In this document: one piece after another, positions 41,844 to 49,897 of the stretch | How positions within the stretch are numbered: position 1 is the stretch's first letter | Layout of the letters: each line of letters opens with the position of its first letter | Source of the DNA: JAICLV01 sp036380925 | GTDB lineage: Bacteria; Actinomycetota; Actinomycetes; Acidothermales; Acidothermaceae | Length of the DNA: 61,151 nucleotides | Assembly (NCBI GenBank): GCA_036380925.1 | Contig: DASVDW010000011.1 | Location: forward strand, 1 to 61,151 | Direction: 5' to 3' | Notes under the pieces: generated by a model | What the model was told of the DNA's origin: nothing | Databases searched by the model: none | What the model saw: the letters and a program-made list of their open reading frames with translations, nothing else | Translations under genes and position numbers: made by a program

Positions 41844-44800
41844 ATGACCGCGGTGATCAACGTCCCAGCCAAGACCGACCCGCTCATCCCTGGCGGCGTG
41901 CACAGCACCATCGCGATCGACGCCATGCGACTCCGCCGCGCGCTGAGGAAAGCCGTCAGCGGCGAGGTGCGGTTCGACCCGGCCACCAAGGCGATGTACG
42001 CCAACGACGCCTCGAACTTCCGACAGGTGCCGATCGGCGTGGTGATCCCAAAGAACCTGGACGACGTGGTGGCGACGCATCGGATCTGCGCTCAATTCGG
42101 CGCGCCGATCGTGAACCGCGGCGGCGGCACCAGCTTGTCCGGCGAGACCGTGAACGTCGCCGTCGTCATCGACAACTCGAAGTACCTCACGAAGATCGGC
42201 GAGCCTGACGTCAAGAACGCTCGGGTGACGGTCGAGACGGGCGCCATCAACGAGCAGGTCAATGTGCGCACCGGCGAGCAGGGGCTGGTGTTCGGCCCCG
42301 ACCCGTCATCGCATTCGCGTTGCACGATCGGTGGCAACGTCGGCAACAACTCGTGCGGTGTGCATTCCGTGCAGTCGCAGCTGTACGGACCGGGGCCGCG
42401 CACCTCCGACAACACTCACGCGCTGGAGATCGTGACGTATCGCGGCGATCGGTTCTGGGTCGGTGTCAACGAGGAGGCGCGCCTCGACGAGATCATCGCC
42501 GCCGGCGGGCCGAAGGGCGAGATCTATCGGCAGCTGCGGGAGCTGCGCGACCGCTACATCGACGACATCCGGGCCGGCTTTCCGTCGGTGGACGAGCTGC
42601 CGCGCCGGGTCTCCGGTTACAACCTCGACGAGTTGCTGCCGGAGAAGGGATTCAACGTGGCGCGGGCGCTCGTCGGCACAGAGAGCACGTGCGTCACCGT
42701 CTTGCAGGCGACTCTGCTGCTCACTCCCGCGCTGTTCGACCGCACCCTCGTCACGGTTTACTACCCGACCGCGGCGCAAGCCGGGTCACACGTCGTGGAG
42801 ATCATCGATCGGTGGAAGCCAATCGGGCTCGAGGCGATCGACCACCGACTGATCTACGACCAGCAGGCCAAGCAGGTGCACATCAAAGACATCAAGGAGT
42901 TGCCGCGCAACGACGAGGAGGAAGGCGCCTGGCTCATGGTGCAGTTCGGCGCCGACCGGCCGGAGGACTCTCAGCGCACCGCTCGCGAGTTCGTCGAATG
43001 GCTCGAGAAGGCGAAAGGCTACGAGCCTGATCGCATGGTCGTGATGACCAGCCGCCAGGACGGTGGTAACAGCGAGGACCTCTGGGAGCTGCGGGAGGCC
43101 GGACTCAGCGCCACCGCGTTCCCCCCGGACGGACTCGACCACTGGCCGGGCTGGGAGGACTCCGCCGTCCCGCCCGCCCGCATCGGCGAATACCTCGCCG
43201 ACCTGGAGGAGCTGTACCGCAAACACGGGCTGACTGGCGCACTGTACGGCCACCTCGGTCAAGGATGCGTGCACTCGCGGATCAGCTTCGACCTCCGCAC
43301 ACCGAAGGGGCTCAAGACGTATCGCGCGTTCATGGAGGAAGCTGCCGACCTCGTCGTGTCGTACGGCGGTTCGATCTCCGGGGAGCACGGTGACGGCCAG
43401 CAACGCGCCGAACTGCTGAGCAAGCAGTACGGCGAGCGACTCATCGACGCCATGCGCGAGTTCAAGCGGATCTGGGACCCCGACTGGAAGATGAACCCAG
43501 GGAAAGTCATCGACCCATACCGATTCGACGAGAATCTCAAGCTCGGCGTCGACTACAACCCGCCGCGCCCGAAGACGCGGTTCGCCTACCCGGAGGACAA
43601 GGAGGACTTCGCGCACACCGCGTTGCGCTGCGTCGGCGTGGGCAAATGCCGCGTTCCGCAAGCAGAACAGACGATGTGCCCGAGCTACCACGTCACCCGT
43701 GAGGAGAAGCACAGCACGCGCGGCCGGGCGCGGCTGCTCTTTGAGATGCTGCTCGGCGAGGTCATCACTGACGGCTGGCAGTCCACAGAGGTCGCCGACG
43801 CGCTTGACCTGTGCCTGGCCTGCAAGGGCTGCACCAACGACTGCCCCGTCAACGTCGACATGCCGACGTATAAAGCGGAATTCCTACACCACCACTACCG
43901 GTCATGGCGACGGTGGCGTCCGCGCTACGCGTACGCGTTCGGCTTCATCGATCAAGTGGCTCGGGTGGCGACGCGTTTCCCAGAGCTGGTCAACTTCGCG
44001 ACGCAGACGCCGGGCCTGTCTTTGTTGGCCAAGCTCGCCGCCGGCGTCGACCAGCGCAGGCCGCTGCCGGAGTTCGCGCCGATGAACTTGCAGGAGTGGT
44101 TCAAACGGCGCGGGACGCACAACCCCAACGGGCGTCCGGTCGTCCTCTTTCCCGACACGTTCAACAACTACCTGCACACCGACGTCGGTGTCGCGTGCGT
44201 CGAGGCGATCGAGGCGGCCGGCTGGCGGGTCATCATGCCCGAGCAGCACATCTGCTGCGGACGACCGCTCTACGACTACGGGTTCCTCGACGTGGCGGAG
44301 CGCTACCTGCGTAACGTGCTCGATCAGCTGCGGCCATATGCGCGCGCCGGCGTCCCGATCGTCGGCATGGAGCCAAGCTGCCTCGCCGTGTTCAAGGACG
44401 AGATCAAGCGGATGCTCCCGCACGACGACGATGCCAAGCGACTGACCCAAAACGCTTGCCACTTCGGAGAGTTCTTCGACAAGTTCGGCATCGAGCCGCC
44501 GAAGTTGCACGGAAAGGCGCTGCTGTGGGGGCATTGCCACCACCGGGCCACCGGCGGCATCGAGCCGGAACAGCGCGTGCTGGAAAAGATGGGCTTGGAC
44601 GTCGAGCCGCTGAGCGGCGGCTGCTGTGGGCTCGCCGGCTCGTGGGGCTTTGAGAGCGGAAAGTGGCAGATCTCGGTCGATTGCGGTGAGCAAAAGCTGT
44701 TGCCCGCCGTCCGGGAGGCCCCGGCCGACACCGTCGTGGTGGCGAACGGGTTCTCGTGCAAGACCCAGATCCAAGACGCGTCGCGCTCACGGCGGCGCGC

Positions 44801-45014
44801 GTTGCATCTCGCGCAAGTGATGACGATGGCGCGCGAGACATGGTCCGTCGACGCCGCCCCAGGCCTGCCGGAAGACGGCTACCACGGCAAGAAGCCGTCG
44901 CCCTCATGGGGACGCCGCGTCGCGCGCACGGTGGCGCCGCTTGCCGCCGGTGCCGGCGGCGTCGCCCTGCTCGCCGGGCGGCTCGGCAGGCCCGATCGCA
45001 CGTCGCGTCTCTAG
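41844..45014 (+). CDS. FAD-linked oxidase with Fe-S and CCG domains (D-2-hydroxyacid / D-lactate dehydrogenase type)
   Basis: A 1056-residue fusion. The N-terminal FAD-binding PCMH domain has PIVNRGGGTSLSGETVN and SRCTIGGNVGNNSCGVHSV. The FAD-oxidase C domain includes LYGHLGQGCVHSR and SISGEHGDGQ. A 4Fe-4S ferredoxin-like part has CVGVGKCRV...MCPSY and CLACKGCTNDCPVNVD. The CCG (heterodisulfide-reductase-like) C-terminal part has HICCGRPLYDYG and SGGCCGLAGSWG. Such YdiJ/GlcD-GlcF-like fusions oxidise D-lactate or D-2-hydroxyglutarate, passing electrons to the membrane. Start ATG 41844 follows GGGAAGAG. It is divergent from the TPP enzyme; a product-substrate link through pyruvate is possible. 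Confidence 0.92.
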   Translation: MTAVINVPAKTDPLIPGGVHSTIAIDAMRLRRALRKAVSGEVRFDPATKAMYANDASNFRQVPIGVVIPKNLDDVVATHRICAQFGAPIVNRGGGTSLSGETVNVAVVIDNSKYLTKIGEPDVKNARVTVETGAINEQVNVRTGEQGLVFGPDPSSHSRCTIGGNVGNNSCGVHSVQSQLYGPGPRTSDNTHALEIVTYRGDRFWVGVNEEARLDEIIAAGGPKGEIYRQLRELRDRYIDDIRAGFPSVDELPRRVSGYNLDELLPEKGFNVARALVGTESTCVTVLQATLLLTPALFDRTLVTVYYPTAAQAGSHVVEIIDRWKPIGLEAIDHRLIYDQQAKQVHIKDIKELPRNDEEEGAWLMVQFGADRPEDSQRTAREFVEWLEKAKGYEPDRMVVMTSRQDGGNSEDLWELREAGLSATAFPPDGLDHWPGWEDSAVPPARIGEYLADLEELYRKHGLTGALYGHLGQGCVHSRISFDLRTPKGLKTYRAFMEEAADLVVSYGGSISGEHGDGQQRAELLSKQYGERLIDAMREFKRIWDPDWKMNPGKVIDPYRFDENLKLGVDYNPPRPKTRFAYPEDKEDFAHTALRCVGVGKCRVPQAEQTMCPSYHVTREEKHSTRGRARLLFEMLLGEVITDGWQSTEVADALDLCLACKGCTNDCPVNVDMPTYKAEFLHHHYRSWRRWRPRYAYAFGFIDQVARVATRFPELVNFATQTPGLSLLAKLAAGVDQRRPLPEFAPMNLQEWFKRRGTHNPNGRPVVLFPDTFNNYLHTDVGVACVEAIEAAGWRVIMPEQHICCGRPLYDYGFLDVAERYLRNVLDQLRPYARAGVPIVGMEPSCLAVFKDEIKRMLPHDDDAKRLTQNACHFGEFFDKFGIEPPKLHGKALLWGHCHHRATGGIEPEQRVLEKMGLDVEPLSGGCCGLAGSWGFESGKWQISVDCGEQKLLPAVREAPADTVVVANGFSCKTQIQDASRSRRRALHLAQVMTMARETWSVDAAPGLPEDGYHGKKPSPSWGRRVARTVAPLAAGAGGVALLAGRLGRPDRTSRL

Positions 45015-45079
45015 GCATCCGCGGCGGCCTGATCTCGGGGCACGTCCTGACCCGAAGCCGCCGGGCGCACAAAGGACTC

Positions 45080-45201
45080 GCGGGGTAATTTCCCTTCGCC
45101 GGCATTGTCCGGGTCAGGTGGCTGGGGGTCGCCTTCCGATCTGGTCGGTTGGCCTCTCAGCGGTCCAGTTTTACCTGGCGCAGCTCCCTCGCTTACCTCG
45201 C
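45080..45201 (-). ncRNA. TPP riboswitch (THI element), apparently orphan
   Basis: On the minus strand the THI-box core elements occur in order: GAGGGAGC (45190-45183), GCTGAGAG (45161-45154), ACCTGACCCGG (45119-45109) and AATGCCGGCGAAGGGAA (45106-45090). They are enclosed by a P1 stem, GCGAGGTAA with TTACCCCGC (one A-C mismatch). These are the diagnostic thiamine-pyrophosphate aptamer motifs. No thiamine gene follows on the minus strand; transcription would run antisense into the FAD/Fe-S dehydrogenase gene. The remainder of 45015-45441 holds a two-component-type regulatory site and no other gene I can support. Confidence 0.85.
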
Positions 45202-45342
45202 GAGCCAGCTTCATCGTCAGTCGCGACGCCGGTGTGCGACAGGGCCGAAAGTCCCGATATTTCATAGATTGCCGCATGCGTGACCCCGCACGCATTTCCA
45301 AGATCTCTCAGCCCCTCCGCGCGGCGCTCAGGCGTCTGCGAT

Positions 45343-45367
45343 CTTCAGCGAACCTTCATCGCACGCG
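45343..45367 (+). promoter_or_regulatory. Tandem response-regulator site (CTTCA-N6-CTTCA)
   Basis: CTTCA repeats with an 11-bp period (45343 and 45354) in the sequence CTTCAGCGAACCTTCATCG, followed by an ACGCG. The same element occurs at 47559-47583. Direct repeats one helical turn apart are typical of OmpR-family response regulators, one of which is encoded between the two sites. Confidence 0.6.
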
Positions 45368-45441
45368 TGGCGGCTTCTCCACACCCAGCCCCCAACGTGG
45401 CGAGCAACGCCCAACAGCAACCGGGCAAGGGAGGTGCGCCG

Positions 45442-45732
45442 ATGTGGTTCACCGGCTATTGCGGCGGCTCCGGATGGGTTGGCCTGCTGTTGATGGTCGG
45501 CATGTGGGCTGGCCTGCTCGCGATCGTCTTTTGGGGAGTGCGGCGGATGTTCCCCGCGGGCCGGCGCCGGGAGGAACCGCCCGATCTGCTCGCCGAGCAC
45601 CCGGCCGCCGAAGAGATCGAGCCGGATGAACTCGGCCATCGGCGAGCGCACGCTCAGCGCGCCGGGATCGCGAATGCGAATGTGGCTCCGCAGCCCAGCC
45701 CGTTGCTGTGCACACGCACCCAGCCGCCGTGA
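45442..45732 (+). CDS. Small membrane protein, degenerate SHOCT-like
   Basis: A 96-residue protein with an N-terminal WFTGYCGGSGW and one membrane helix (VGLLLMVGMWAGLLAIVFWGV). A charged tail in which EEIEPDELGHRRAH resembles the end of a SHOCT motif (compare GEIDVDDYRARSE in the protein at 49572) follows. The start is ATG 45442 with GGGAGGTG upstream. The last 79 bases overlap the 3' end of the convergent histidine kinase gene. The upstream CTTCA tandem site suggests control by that kinase's response regulator. Function is unknown. Confidence 0.65.
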   Translation: MWFTGYCGGSGWVGLLLMVGMWAGLLAIVFWGVRRMFPAGRRREEPPDLLAEHPAAEEIEPDELGHRRAHAQRAGIANANVAPQPSPLLCTRTQPP

Positions 45733-46760
45733 GCCTCGACAAGTGCCTTCACGATCGCGAGCCCAATCCCAGATCCACCGTGCGCGCGGTCACGCGCCCG
45801 GTCGACCCGATAGAACCGCTCGAACAGGTGCGGCAGCGACTCGACCGGGATGCCGTCGCCAGTGTCGGTGACCAAGAACTCGACCGCGGCGCCGGACTCC
45901 ACGGCGCGCGCGGCCACGCTGACTCGCCCTCCGGTCGGGGTGTGCCTGAGCGCGTTGTCCAACAGGTTGCCGAGCACCTGGCCGATCCGGTCGGGATCCA
46001 CGCTCACCGTGGGCAGTCGCGGTGCGATGTCCGCGACAAGGGTGACGCCGCGCTCGGCGAAACGGCCGGCCACGGCCCGAACGGCCGTGCCAAGCAACTC
46101 GGCGGGCTCCACCTCCCGCGAGTTCAGCTCAAGTTGACGCTCTTCGGCGCGCGAGACCGCGGTGATGTCATCGGCGAGCCGCGCCAGCCGACCGGTCTGG
46201 CTGCGCAACATCCGCAACGTCTTGGTGTCGACGCTGACCACGCCGTCCTCGAGCCCCTCCAGGTAGGCGTCGAGGGTCGAAACGGGGGTCCGCATCTCAT
46301 GAGCGAGATCAGCGAGCAGCCTTCGCCGGGTCTGTTCGACGTTTGCCAGTTGGCTGGCCATCGCGTTGAAAGAACCGGTCAGCGTCGCGAACTCACCGCC
46401 TAAGCCGGGGTCGCTGACCCCGGTGGCGTATCTGCCCGCCGCGAGATCTCGGGCCGCCGCCGCCAGGCCGCCCACCGGTGCGGCGATGCGTCGGGTGACG
46501 TACCACGACACCCCGAGCGCAGCGCCAAGCGATGACAGCAGCGCCACGGTGATCGAGATCGCGCTGGCCGAGTTGTACGCCTCCTCGACGTGGCGGTTCG
46601 TTGTCGCGTCGACGGCCCCGACCGCTTCGCGCAGGTGCATGTGGAAAATGCCAGGCCCGATCCCAAGCGCCACCAGCCACAAGGTCGCCGCGCCGACCAG
46701 AGCGATCAGTGTCTGCGCGACGAAGAGCCGGCTTGCGAGCCCGCCGTGAACGCGGGTCAC
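45654..46760 (-). CDS. Two-component sensor histidine kinase
   Basis: A 368-residue membrane sensor. Helix 1 is RLFVAQTLIALVGAATLWLVAL and helix 2 is about residues 65-88, flanking a short extracytoplasmic segment of about 30 residues rich in His and acidic residues (FHMHLREAVGAVDATTNRHVEEA). A HAMP domain follows, then the phosphoacceptor His154 in ADLAHEMRTPVS. The ATP-binding boxes are NLLDNALRHTP, VTDTGDGIP and GGSGIGLAIVKALVEAHGG. The His-containing sensor loop and redox/copper neighbours suggest a metal or envelope signal, by inference only. Its GTG start overlaps the response-regulator stop by four bases. Confidence 0.95.
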   Translation of the reverse strand: MTRVHGGLASRLFVAQTLIALVGAATLWLVALGIGPGIFHMHLREAVGAVDATTNRHVEEAYNSASAISITVALLSSLGAALGVSWYVTRRIAAPVGGLAAAARDLAAGRYATGVSDPGLGGEFATLTGSFNAMASQLANVEQTRRRLLADLAHEMRTPVSTLDAYLEGLEDGVVSVDTKTLRMLRSQTGRLARLADDITAVSRAEERQLELNSREVEPAELLGTAVRAVAGRFAERGVTLVADIAPRLPTVSVDPDRIGQVLGNLLDNALRHTPTGGRVSVAARAVESGAAVEFLVTDTGDGIPVESLPHLFERFYRVDRARDRAHGGSGIGLAIVKALVEAHGGWVRVHSNGLGCGATFAFAIPAR

Positions 46761-47452
46761 GAGCCCGCGCCCATCCGGTACCCGACACCGCGAACAGTCC
46801 GGATGAACCGCCCCGACTCCGCGTCGTCGCCCAGCTTGCGACGCAGGTGCCCGACGTGAACGTCGACCAGATGCTCGTCACCAACCCAGGTCGGTCCCCA
46901 CACCGCCTCGATGAGCTGGCGGCGGGTGAACACCGCTTTCGGCCGGGCCGCAAGCGCGGCCAACACGTCGAACTCGGTGCGCGTCAACTCGACGGCGTCA
47001 CCTCCGAGCCGGATCTCGCGGCCCGCCACATCAAGTTCGAGCGGTCCGAACCGCAAGGACGGGGCGACGTCTGCCTCAACGCGCGGACGGCGTAGCAGAA
47101 CGCGCACCCGAGCCACCAGCTCCCGTGGGCTGAAAGGCTTGGTCATGTAGTCGTCCGCGCCAACCGAAAGGCCGATCAGCTTGTCAACCTCGTCAGCGCG
47201 TGCGGTGAGCATCAACACATAGCAGTCGGTGAAAGTGCGCAGCTGCCGGCACACCTCGAGGCCGTCAAGGCCGGGCAAACCGAGGTCCAGCACCACGACG
47301 TCCGGCGTCGCCTGCTGCGCGAGTTGAAGCGCATCCGCGCCGTTCACCGTGACGGTGGCCGCGAAACCGTCCCGCTCTAGGTAGCCCGCGATCAGCGTCG
47401 CCAACGGCTCCTCGTCGTCGACGACAAGCACCCGCGCGGCATCCGCTGCCAT
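46757..47452 (-). CDS. OmpR-family response regulator
   Basis: A 231-residue regulator with a receiver domain (acidic pair in VLVVDDEEP, phospho-acceptor D56 in DVVVLDLGLPG, Thr in MLTARAD, Lys in YMTKPFSPREL). The C-terminal winged helix carries ELTRTEFDVLAALAARP, RRQLIEAVWG and VDVHVGHLRRKLG. It is transcribed with the histidine kinase. The CTTCA tandem repeats at 47559 (upstream of itself and of the divergent glutaredoxin gene) and at 45343 are its likely binding sites. Confidence 0.96.
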   Translation of the reverse strand: MAADAARVLVVDDEEPLATLIAGYLERDGFAATVTVNGADALQLAQQATPDVVVLDLGLPGLDGLEVCRQLRTFTDCYVLMLTARADEVDKLIGLSVGADDYMTKPFSPRELVARVRVLLRRPRVEADVAPSLRFGPLELDVAGREIRLGGDAVELTRTEFDVLAALAARPKAVFTRRQLIEAVWGPTWVGDEHLVDVHVGHLRRKLGDDAESGRFIRTVRGVGYRMGAGS

Positions 47453-47558
47453 CTGGCTCCCTCACTCAACGTCTGTTGTCAACTGTGCCGATTGAGCATC
47501 GTCCAAGCGCTGAGTCGAAGGTCCCGAATTGGACGTGCTTCGGTACCGGCCAGCTCGA

Positions 47559-47583
47559 CTTCAACAAACCTTCATCGAACGCG
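47559..47583 (+). promoter_or_regulatory. Tandem response-regulator site in the divergent promoter
   Basis: CTTCA at 47559 and 47570 (11-bp period) in CTTCAACAAACCTTCATCG, followed by ACGCG. Nearly identical to 45343-45367. It lies in the 206-base gap between the response regulator (minus) and the glutaredoxin-like gene (plus). Confidence 0.6.
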
Positions 47584-47658
47584 CGGGTGAATCGCCATGG
47601 CGCGAGCCGACGGTTGGACAACAGAAACCCGCAGTTTGAGCCTCGGCCAGGAGCCCAC

Positions 47659-47940
47659 ATGAACCCGGACGCCCCAGCGCTGATCACGCTCGTGCATTCG
47701 CCTGCGTGCCACTTCTGCGACGAGGCACAAGCCGCACTGGCCGACCTTGCCGCAGAGTTCTCGCTCAGTGTCGACCTGGTGCCAGCGTCTTCCGCGCCCG
47801 GTGCGCGGCTGGTTCGCGAGCACCGAGCTCCGATGTACCCGCTGGTGCTTGTCGACGGCGTGTTCTTCTCCTTCGGCCGGTTGCCGCAGAAGAAGCTGCG
47901 GCGGCTGCTCGAGCGACGCGCCGTCGGGTCGGTGGCGTGA
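47659..47940 (+). CDS. Glutaredoxin/thioredoxin-like small protein
   Basis: A 93-residue thioredoxin-fold protein with a redox-active CHFC motif (LVHSPACHFCDEAQAALADL) near the N-terminus. A cis-proline region MYPLVLVDGVFFSFGRLPQKKL matches glutaredoxin family DUF836-like proteins. It may reduce disulfides or copper-oxidised thiols in the cytosol and probably feeds the CcdA-like membrane protein encoded next. ATG 47659 has AGGAG upstream. Its stop shares a base with the following ATG (TGATG), so the pair is co-translated. Confidence 0.82.
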   Translation: MNPDAPALITLVHSPACHFCDEAQAALADLAAEFSLSVDLVPASSAPGARLVREHRAPMYPLVLVDGVFFSFGRLPQKKLRRLLERRAVGSVA

Positions 47941-48896
47941 TGGGCTCAACGCTGCTGACGTCGGGGAGCTTGCTCGCCGCCTTCTTCGCAGGGTCCGTCG
48001 CGCTGTTCGCGCCCTGCTGCATCGTTTTCCTCGCGCCCGCCTACATGGCGGTCGCCGTGAAGAACCGTCGTTGGCGGCTGCTCCCCTTGACCTTTGTGTT
48101 CGCCGGTGGGCTCGCGCTCGTGTTGGTGCCGATCACCTTGGGCATGAGCCTCGTCGCCGCGACCATCGCGAACTACCATCAGCTGTTGTATTTCCTGGGC
48201 GGCGCGTTGATGCTGGCGCTCGCCGCATTTTCGCTCGTGGGCCGAATGTGGTCGCTGCCGTCGTTCCTACGCGCTCCTGACACCGGCCGCGGCGACACCG
48301 CGAGCTTCTTCGCCCTCGGCGTTTTCTCCGGGATAGCCTCGTCATGCTGCGCGCCAGTGCTCGCCGGCGTGATGACGCTCTCAGCGCTGTCGGGGTCGCC
48401 GGTAGGCGGTTTGCTTCTCGGCCTTTCGTACGTATTCGGCATGACCGTGCCGCTGTTCGTCATGGCCTTGGCGTGGGACCGGTTCCGGTTAGGCGAGCGT
48501 CGCTGGCTGCGGGCGAGGCCGGTCCGGGTCCGGGTCGGTCGCTGGACGCTTTTCACCAACACCGTCAACATCGCCGTCGCGGTCGCGTTCGCGGCGATGG
48601 GTGGATTCGTGATCTACCTGGCGAACGCGGAGCGAATGACCGGCGGACCTGGTTTCCAGGTCGCCATCGGCCGATTCTTGACCCGAGTCTTCCGCCAGGT
48701 CGACGACTGGACGGCGAACGTGCCCGACGTCGTCCTCGGGCTCGCGGTGCTTTCCTTCGCCGCGGTGTTTGTCACCGCGACGCTGCGCGATCGCAATCGT
48801 GGCGCCGCGACGCTGCGCGATCGCAATCGCGACACCGCCGCCACCACCCCGGCCGATGAGCCGGCCTGCCACCACCACGAACCCACCAACGCATGA
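47940..48896 (+). CDS. CcdA-like thiol-disulfide transport membrane protein
   Basis: A 318-residue polytopic protein of the CcdA/DsbD-beta family, which carries reducing equivalents across the membrane. The two reactive sites are FAPCCIVFLAPAY (C26, C27) and SSCCAPVLAGV (C136, C137). Canonical CcdA has single cysteines, so the vicinal pairs are unusual. About eight helices are followed by a hydrophilic tail containing a duplicated ATLRDRNR and ending ACHHHEPTNA, a potential metal-binding tail. It likely reduces the membrane-anchored TlpA-like protein encoded next, using electrons from the upstream glutaredoxin. Confidence 0.85.
   Translation: MGSTLLTSGSLLAAFFAGSVALFAPCCIVFLAPAYMAVAVKNRRWRLLPLTFVFAGGLALVLVPITLGMSLVAATIANYHQLLYFLGGALMLALAAFSLVGRMWSLPSFLRAPDTGRGDTASFFALGVFSGIASSCCAPVLAGVMTLSALSGSPVGGLLLGLSYVFGMTVPLFVMALAWDRFRLGERRWLRARPVRVRVGRWTLFTNTVNIAVAVAFAAMGGFVIYLANAERMTGGPGFQVAIGRFLTRVFRQVDDWTANVPDVVLGLAVLSFAAVFVTATLRDRNRGAATLRDRNRDTAATTPADEPACHHHEPTNA
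48775..48829 (+). repeat. 25-bp direct repeat (30-bp period) in the ccdA-like gene
   Basis: A 25-bp block starting CCGCGACGCTGCGCGATCGC occurs at 48775-48799 and again at 48805-48829. It is in frame and encodes the duplicated ATLRDRNR in the C-terminal tail, a recent slippage duplication. Confidence 0.9.
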
Positions 48897-48906
48897 GGGA
48901 ACACCG

Positions 48907-49539
48907 ATGACCAGCCGAACCGCACGACGACACGACGAACACCGCCGGGAGGCGCTCGCGGCGCTGCGCGAGCAGCAAACCCGGCAGGCGCGACGCGTCC
49001 GTCGCCGCAACATCGCCGTCGCCACGCTGGTCGCGATCGCGGTGGCCGCGGTGGTTTCCGCGATGATGCTCAGCTCCAAGCCGACGTCGTCGTCAGCGAC
49101 ACGGGTGGCGCCCGACTTCACGCTGACCGACACCGCAGGGCAGCAGGTCCACCTCGCCGCGTACCGCGGACACACGGTGGTCCTGTACTTTTCCGAGGGC
49201 GCCGGCTGCGGCTCTTGCCTGCAGCAGATGAGCGCCATCGAAAAGGACCGGGCGGCATTCGACCGCGCCGGCGTCACCGTGCTGCCGATTGTCATGAACA
49301 CCCGCGCGCAGATCACCTCCGACATGCGCACCTACGGGGTGACGACCCCATTTCTGCTTGACGACGGCGCCGTCTCAACTGCGTACAAGACGATCGGCCA
49401 CGGCATGCACGCGGGGCTGCCTGGCCACAGCTTCGTCCTCATCGACAAGGACGGCGTCCAGCGCTGGTACGGCGAGTACCCGTCGATGTACCTCGCGCCG
49501 TCCGACTTGCTCGCACAAGTCAGCAAGCATCTCGGATGA
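48907..49539 (+). CDS. Membrane-anchored TlpA/peroxiredoxin-like thioredoxin-fold protein
   Basis: A 210-residue protein. A strongly basic N-terminus (residues 1-36) precedes one membrane helix (IAVATLVAIAVAAVVSAMML). An extracytoplasmic redoxin domain follows: VAPDFTLTDTAGQQVHLAAYRG, the active site SEGAGCGSCLQQM (CGSC), and PGHSFVLIDKDGVQRWYGEYP. CXXC places it nearer TlpA/ResA than typical peroxiredoxins. It would receive electrons from the CcdA-like protein and keep exported thiols, perhaps copper-binding ones, reduced. ATG 48907 follows GAGGGAAC, which overlaps the ccdA stop. Confidence 0.85.
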   Translation: MTSRTARRHDEHRREALAALREQQTRQARRVRRRNIAVATLVAIAVAAVVSAMMLSSKPTSSSATRVAPDFTLTDTAGQQVHLAAYRGHTVVLYFSEGAGCGSCLQQMSAIEKDRAAFDRAGVTVLPIVMNTRAQITSDMRTYGVTTPFLLDDGAVSTAYKTIGHGMHAGLPGHSFVLIDKDGVQRWYGEYPSMYLAPSDLLAQVSKHLG

Positions 49540-49571
49540 GGCAACGCAATCGATAGACAAGGAGCAGCGCC

Positions 49572-49814
49572 GTGATGGGTTGGCATTATGGAAACGCCAG
49601 CTGGGGAGCCTGGATCGCGATGGGCTCGATGATGGTCGTGTTCTGGGGCGTGCTGATAGCCGTCGGGGTGGCGTTGTTCCGCAGCCTGCGCCGCGAAGGC
49701 CCCACCGTTCCGCAAGGCCACGCGAGCGCGCAGCGGCTGCTTGACGAGCGCTTCGCCCGCGGCGAGATCGACGTTGACGACTACCGGGCTCGAAGTGAAC
49801 TCCTCAAGCACTAG
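49572..49814 (+). CDS. Small SHOCT-domain membrane protein
   Basis: An 80-residue protein with an N-terminal helix (WIAMGSMMVVFWGVLIAVGVALF) and a typical SHOCT C-terminus, AQRLLDERFARGEIDVDDYRARSELL. SHOCT modules are short oligomerisation or regulatory helices of unsettled function. The start is GTG 49572 or ATG 49575 after AAGGAGCAGC. A related, more degenerate protein is encoded at 45442, so the two flank the two-component and redox genes. Confidence 0.85.
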   Translation: MMGWHYGNASWGAWIAMGSMMVVFWGVLIAVGVALFRSLRREGPTVPQGHASAQRLLDERFARGEIDVDDYRARSELLKH

Positions 49815-49897
49815 CGAAGAAACACTCCTCGGCGTTAACCAGACGGCGAACCGGGCAGTACTCCGGTCGTTTGCGAGGTCGACCAGGAGGAGTCGAA

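Noticed and set aside
44404..45105. Minus-strand 233-codon frame directly downstream of the TPP riboswitch, as a possible thiamine gene
   Set aside because: It begins inside the aptamer and reads antisense to a solid dehydrogenase gene; composition is Arg/Ala-rich and does not resemble any thiamine enzyme or transporter.
45011..45301. Minus-strand 96-codon frame over the TPP element
   Set aside because: It covers the riboswitch itself; the apparent protein is a by-product of the structured RNA sequence.
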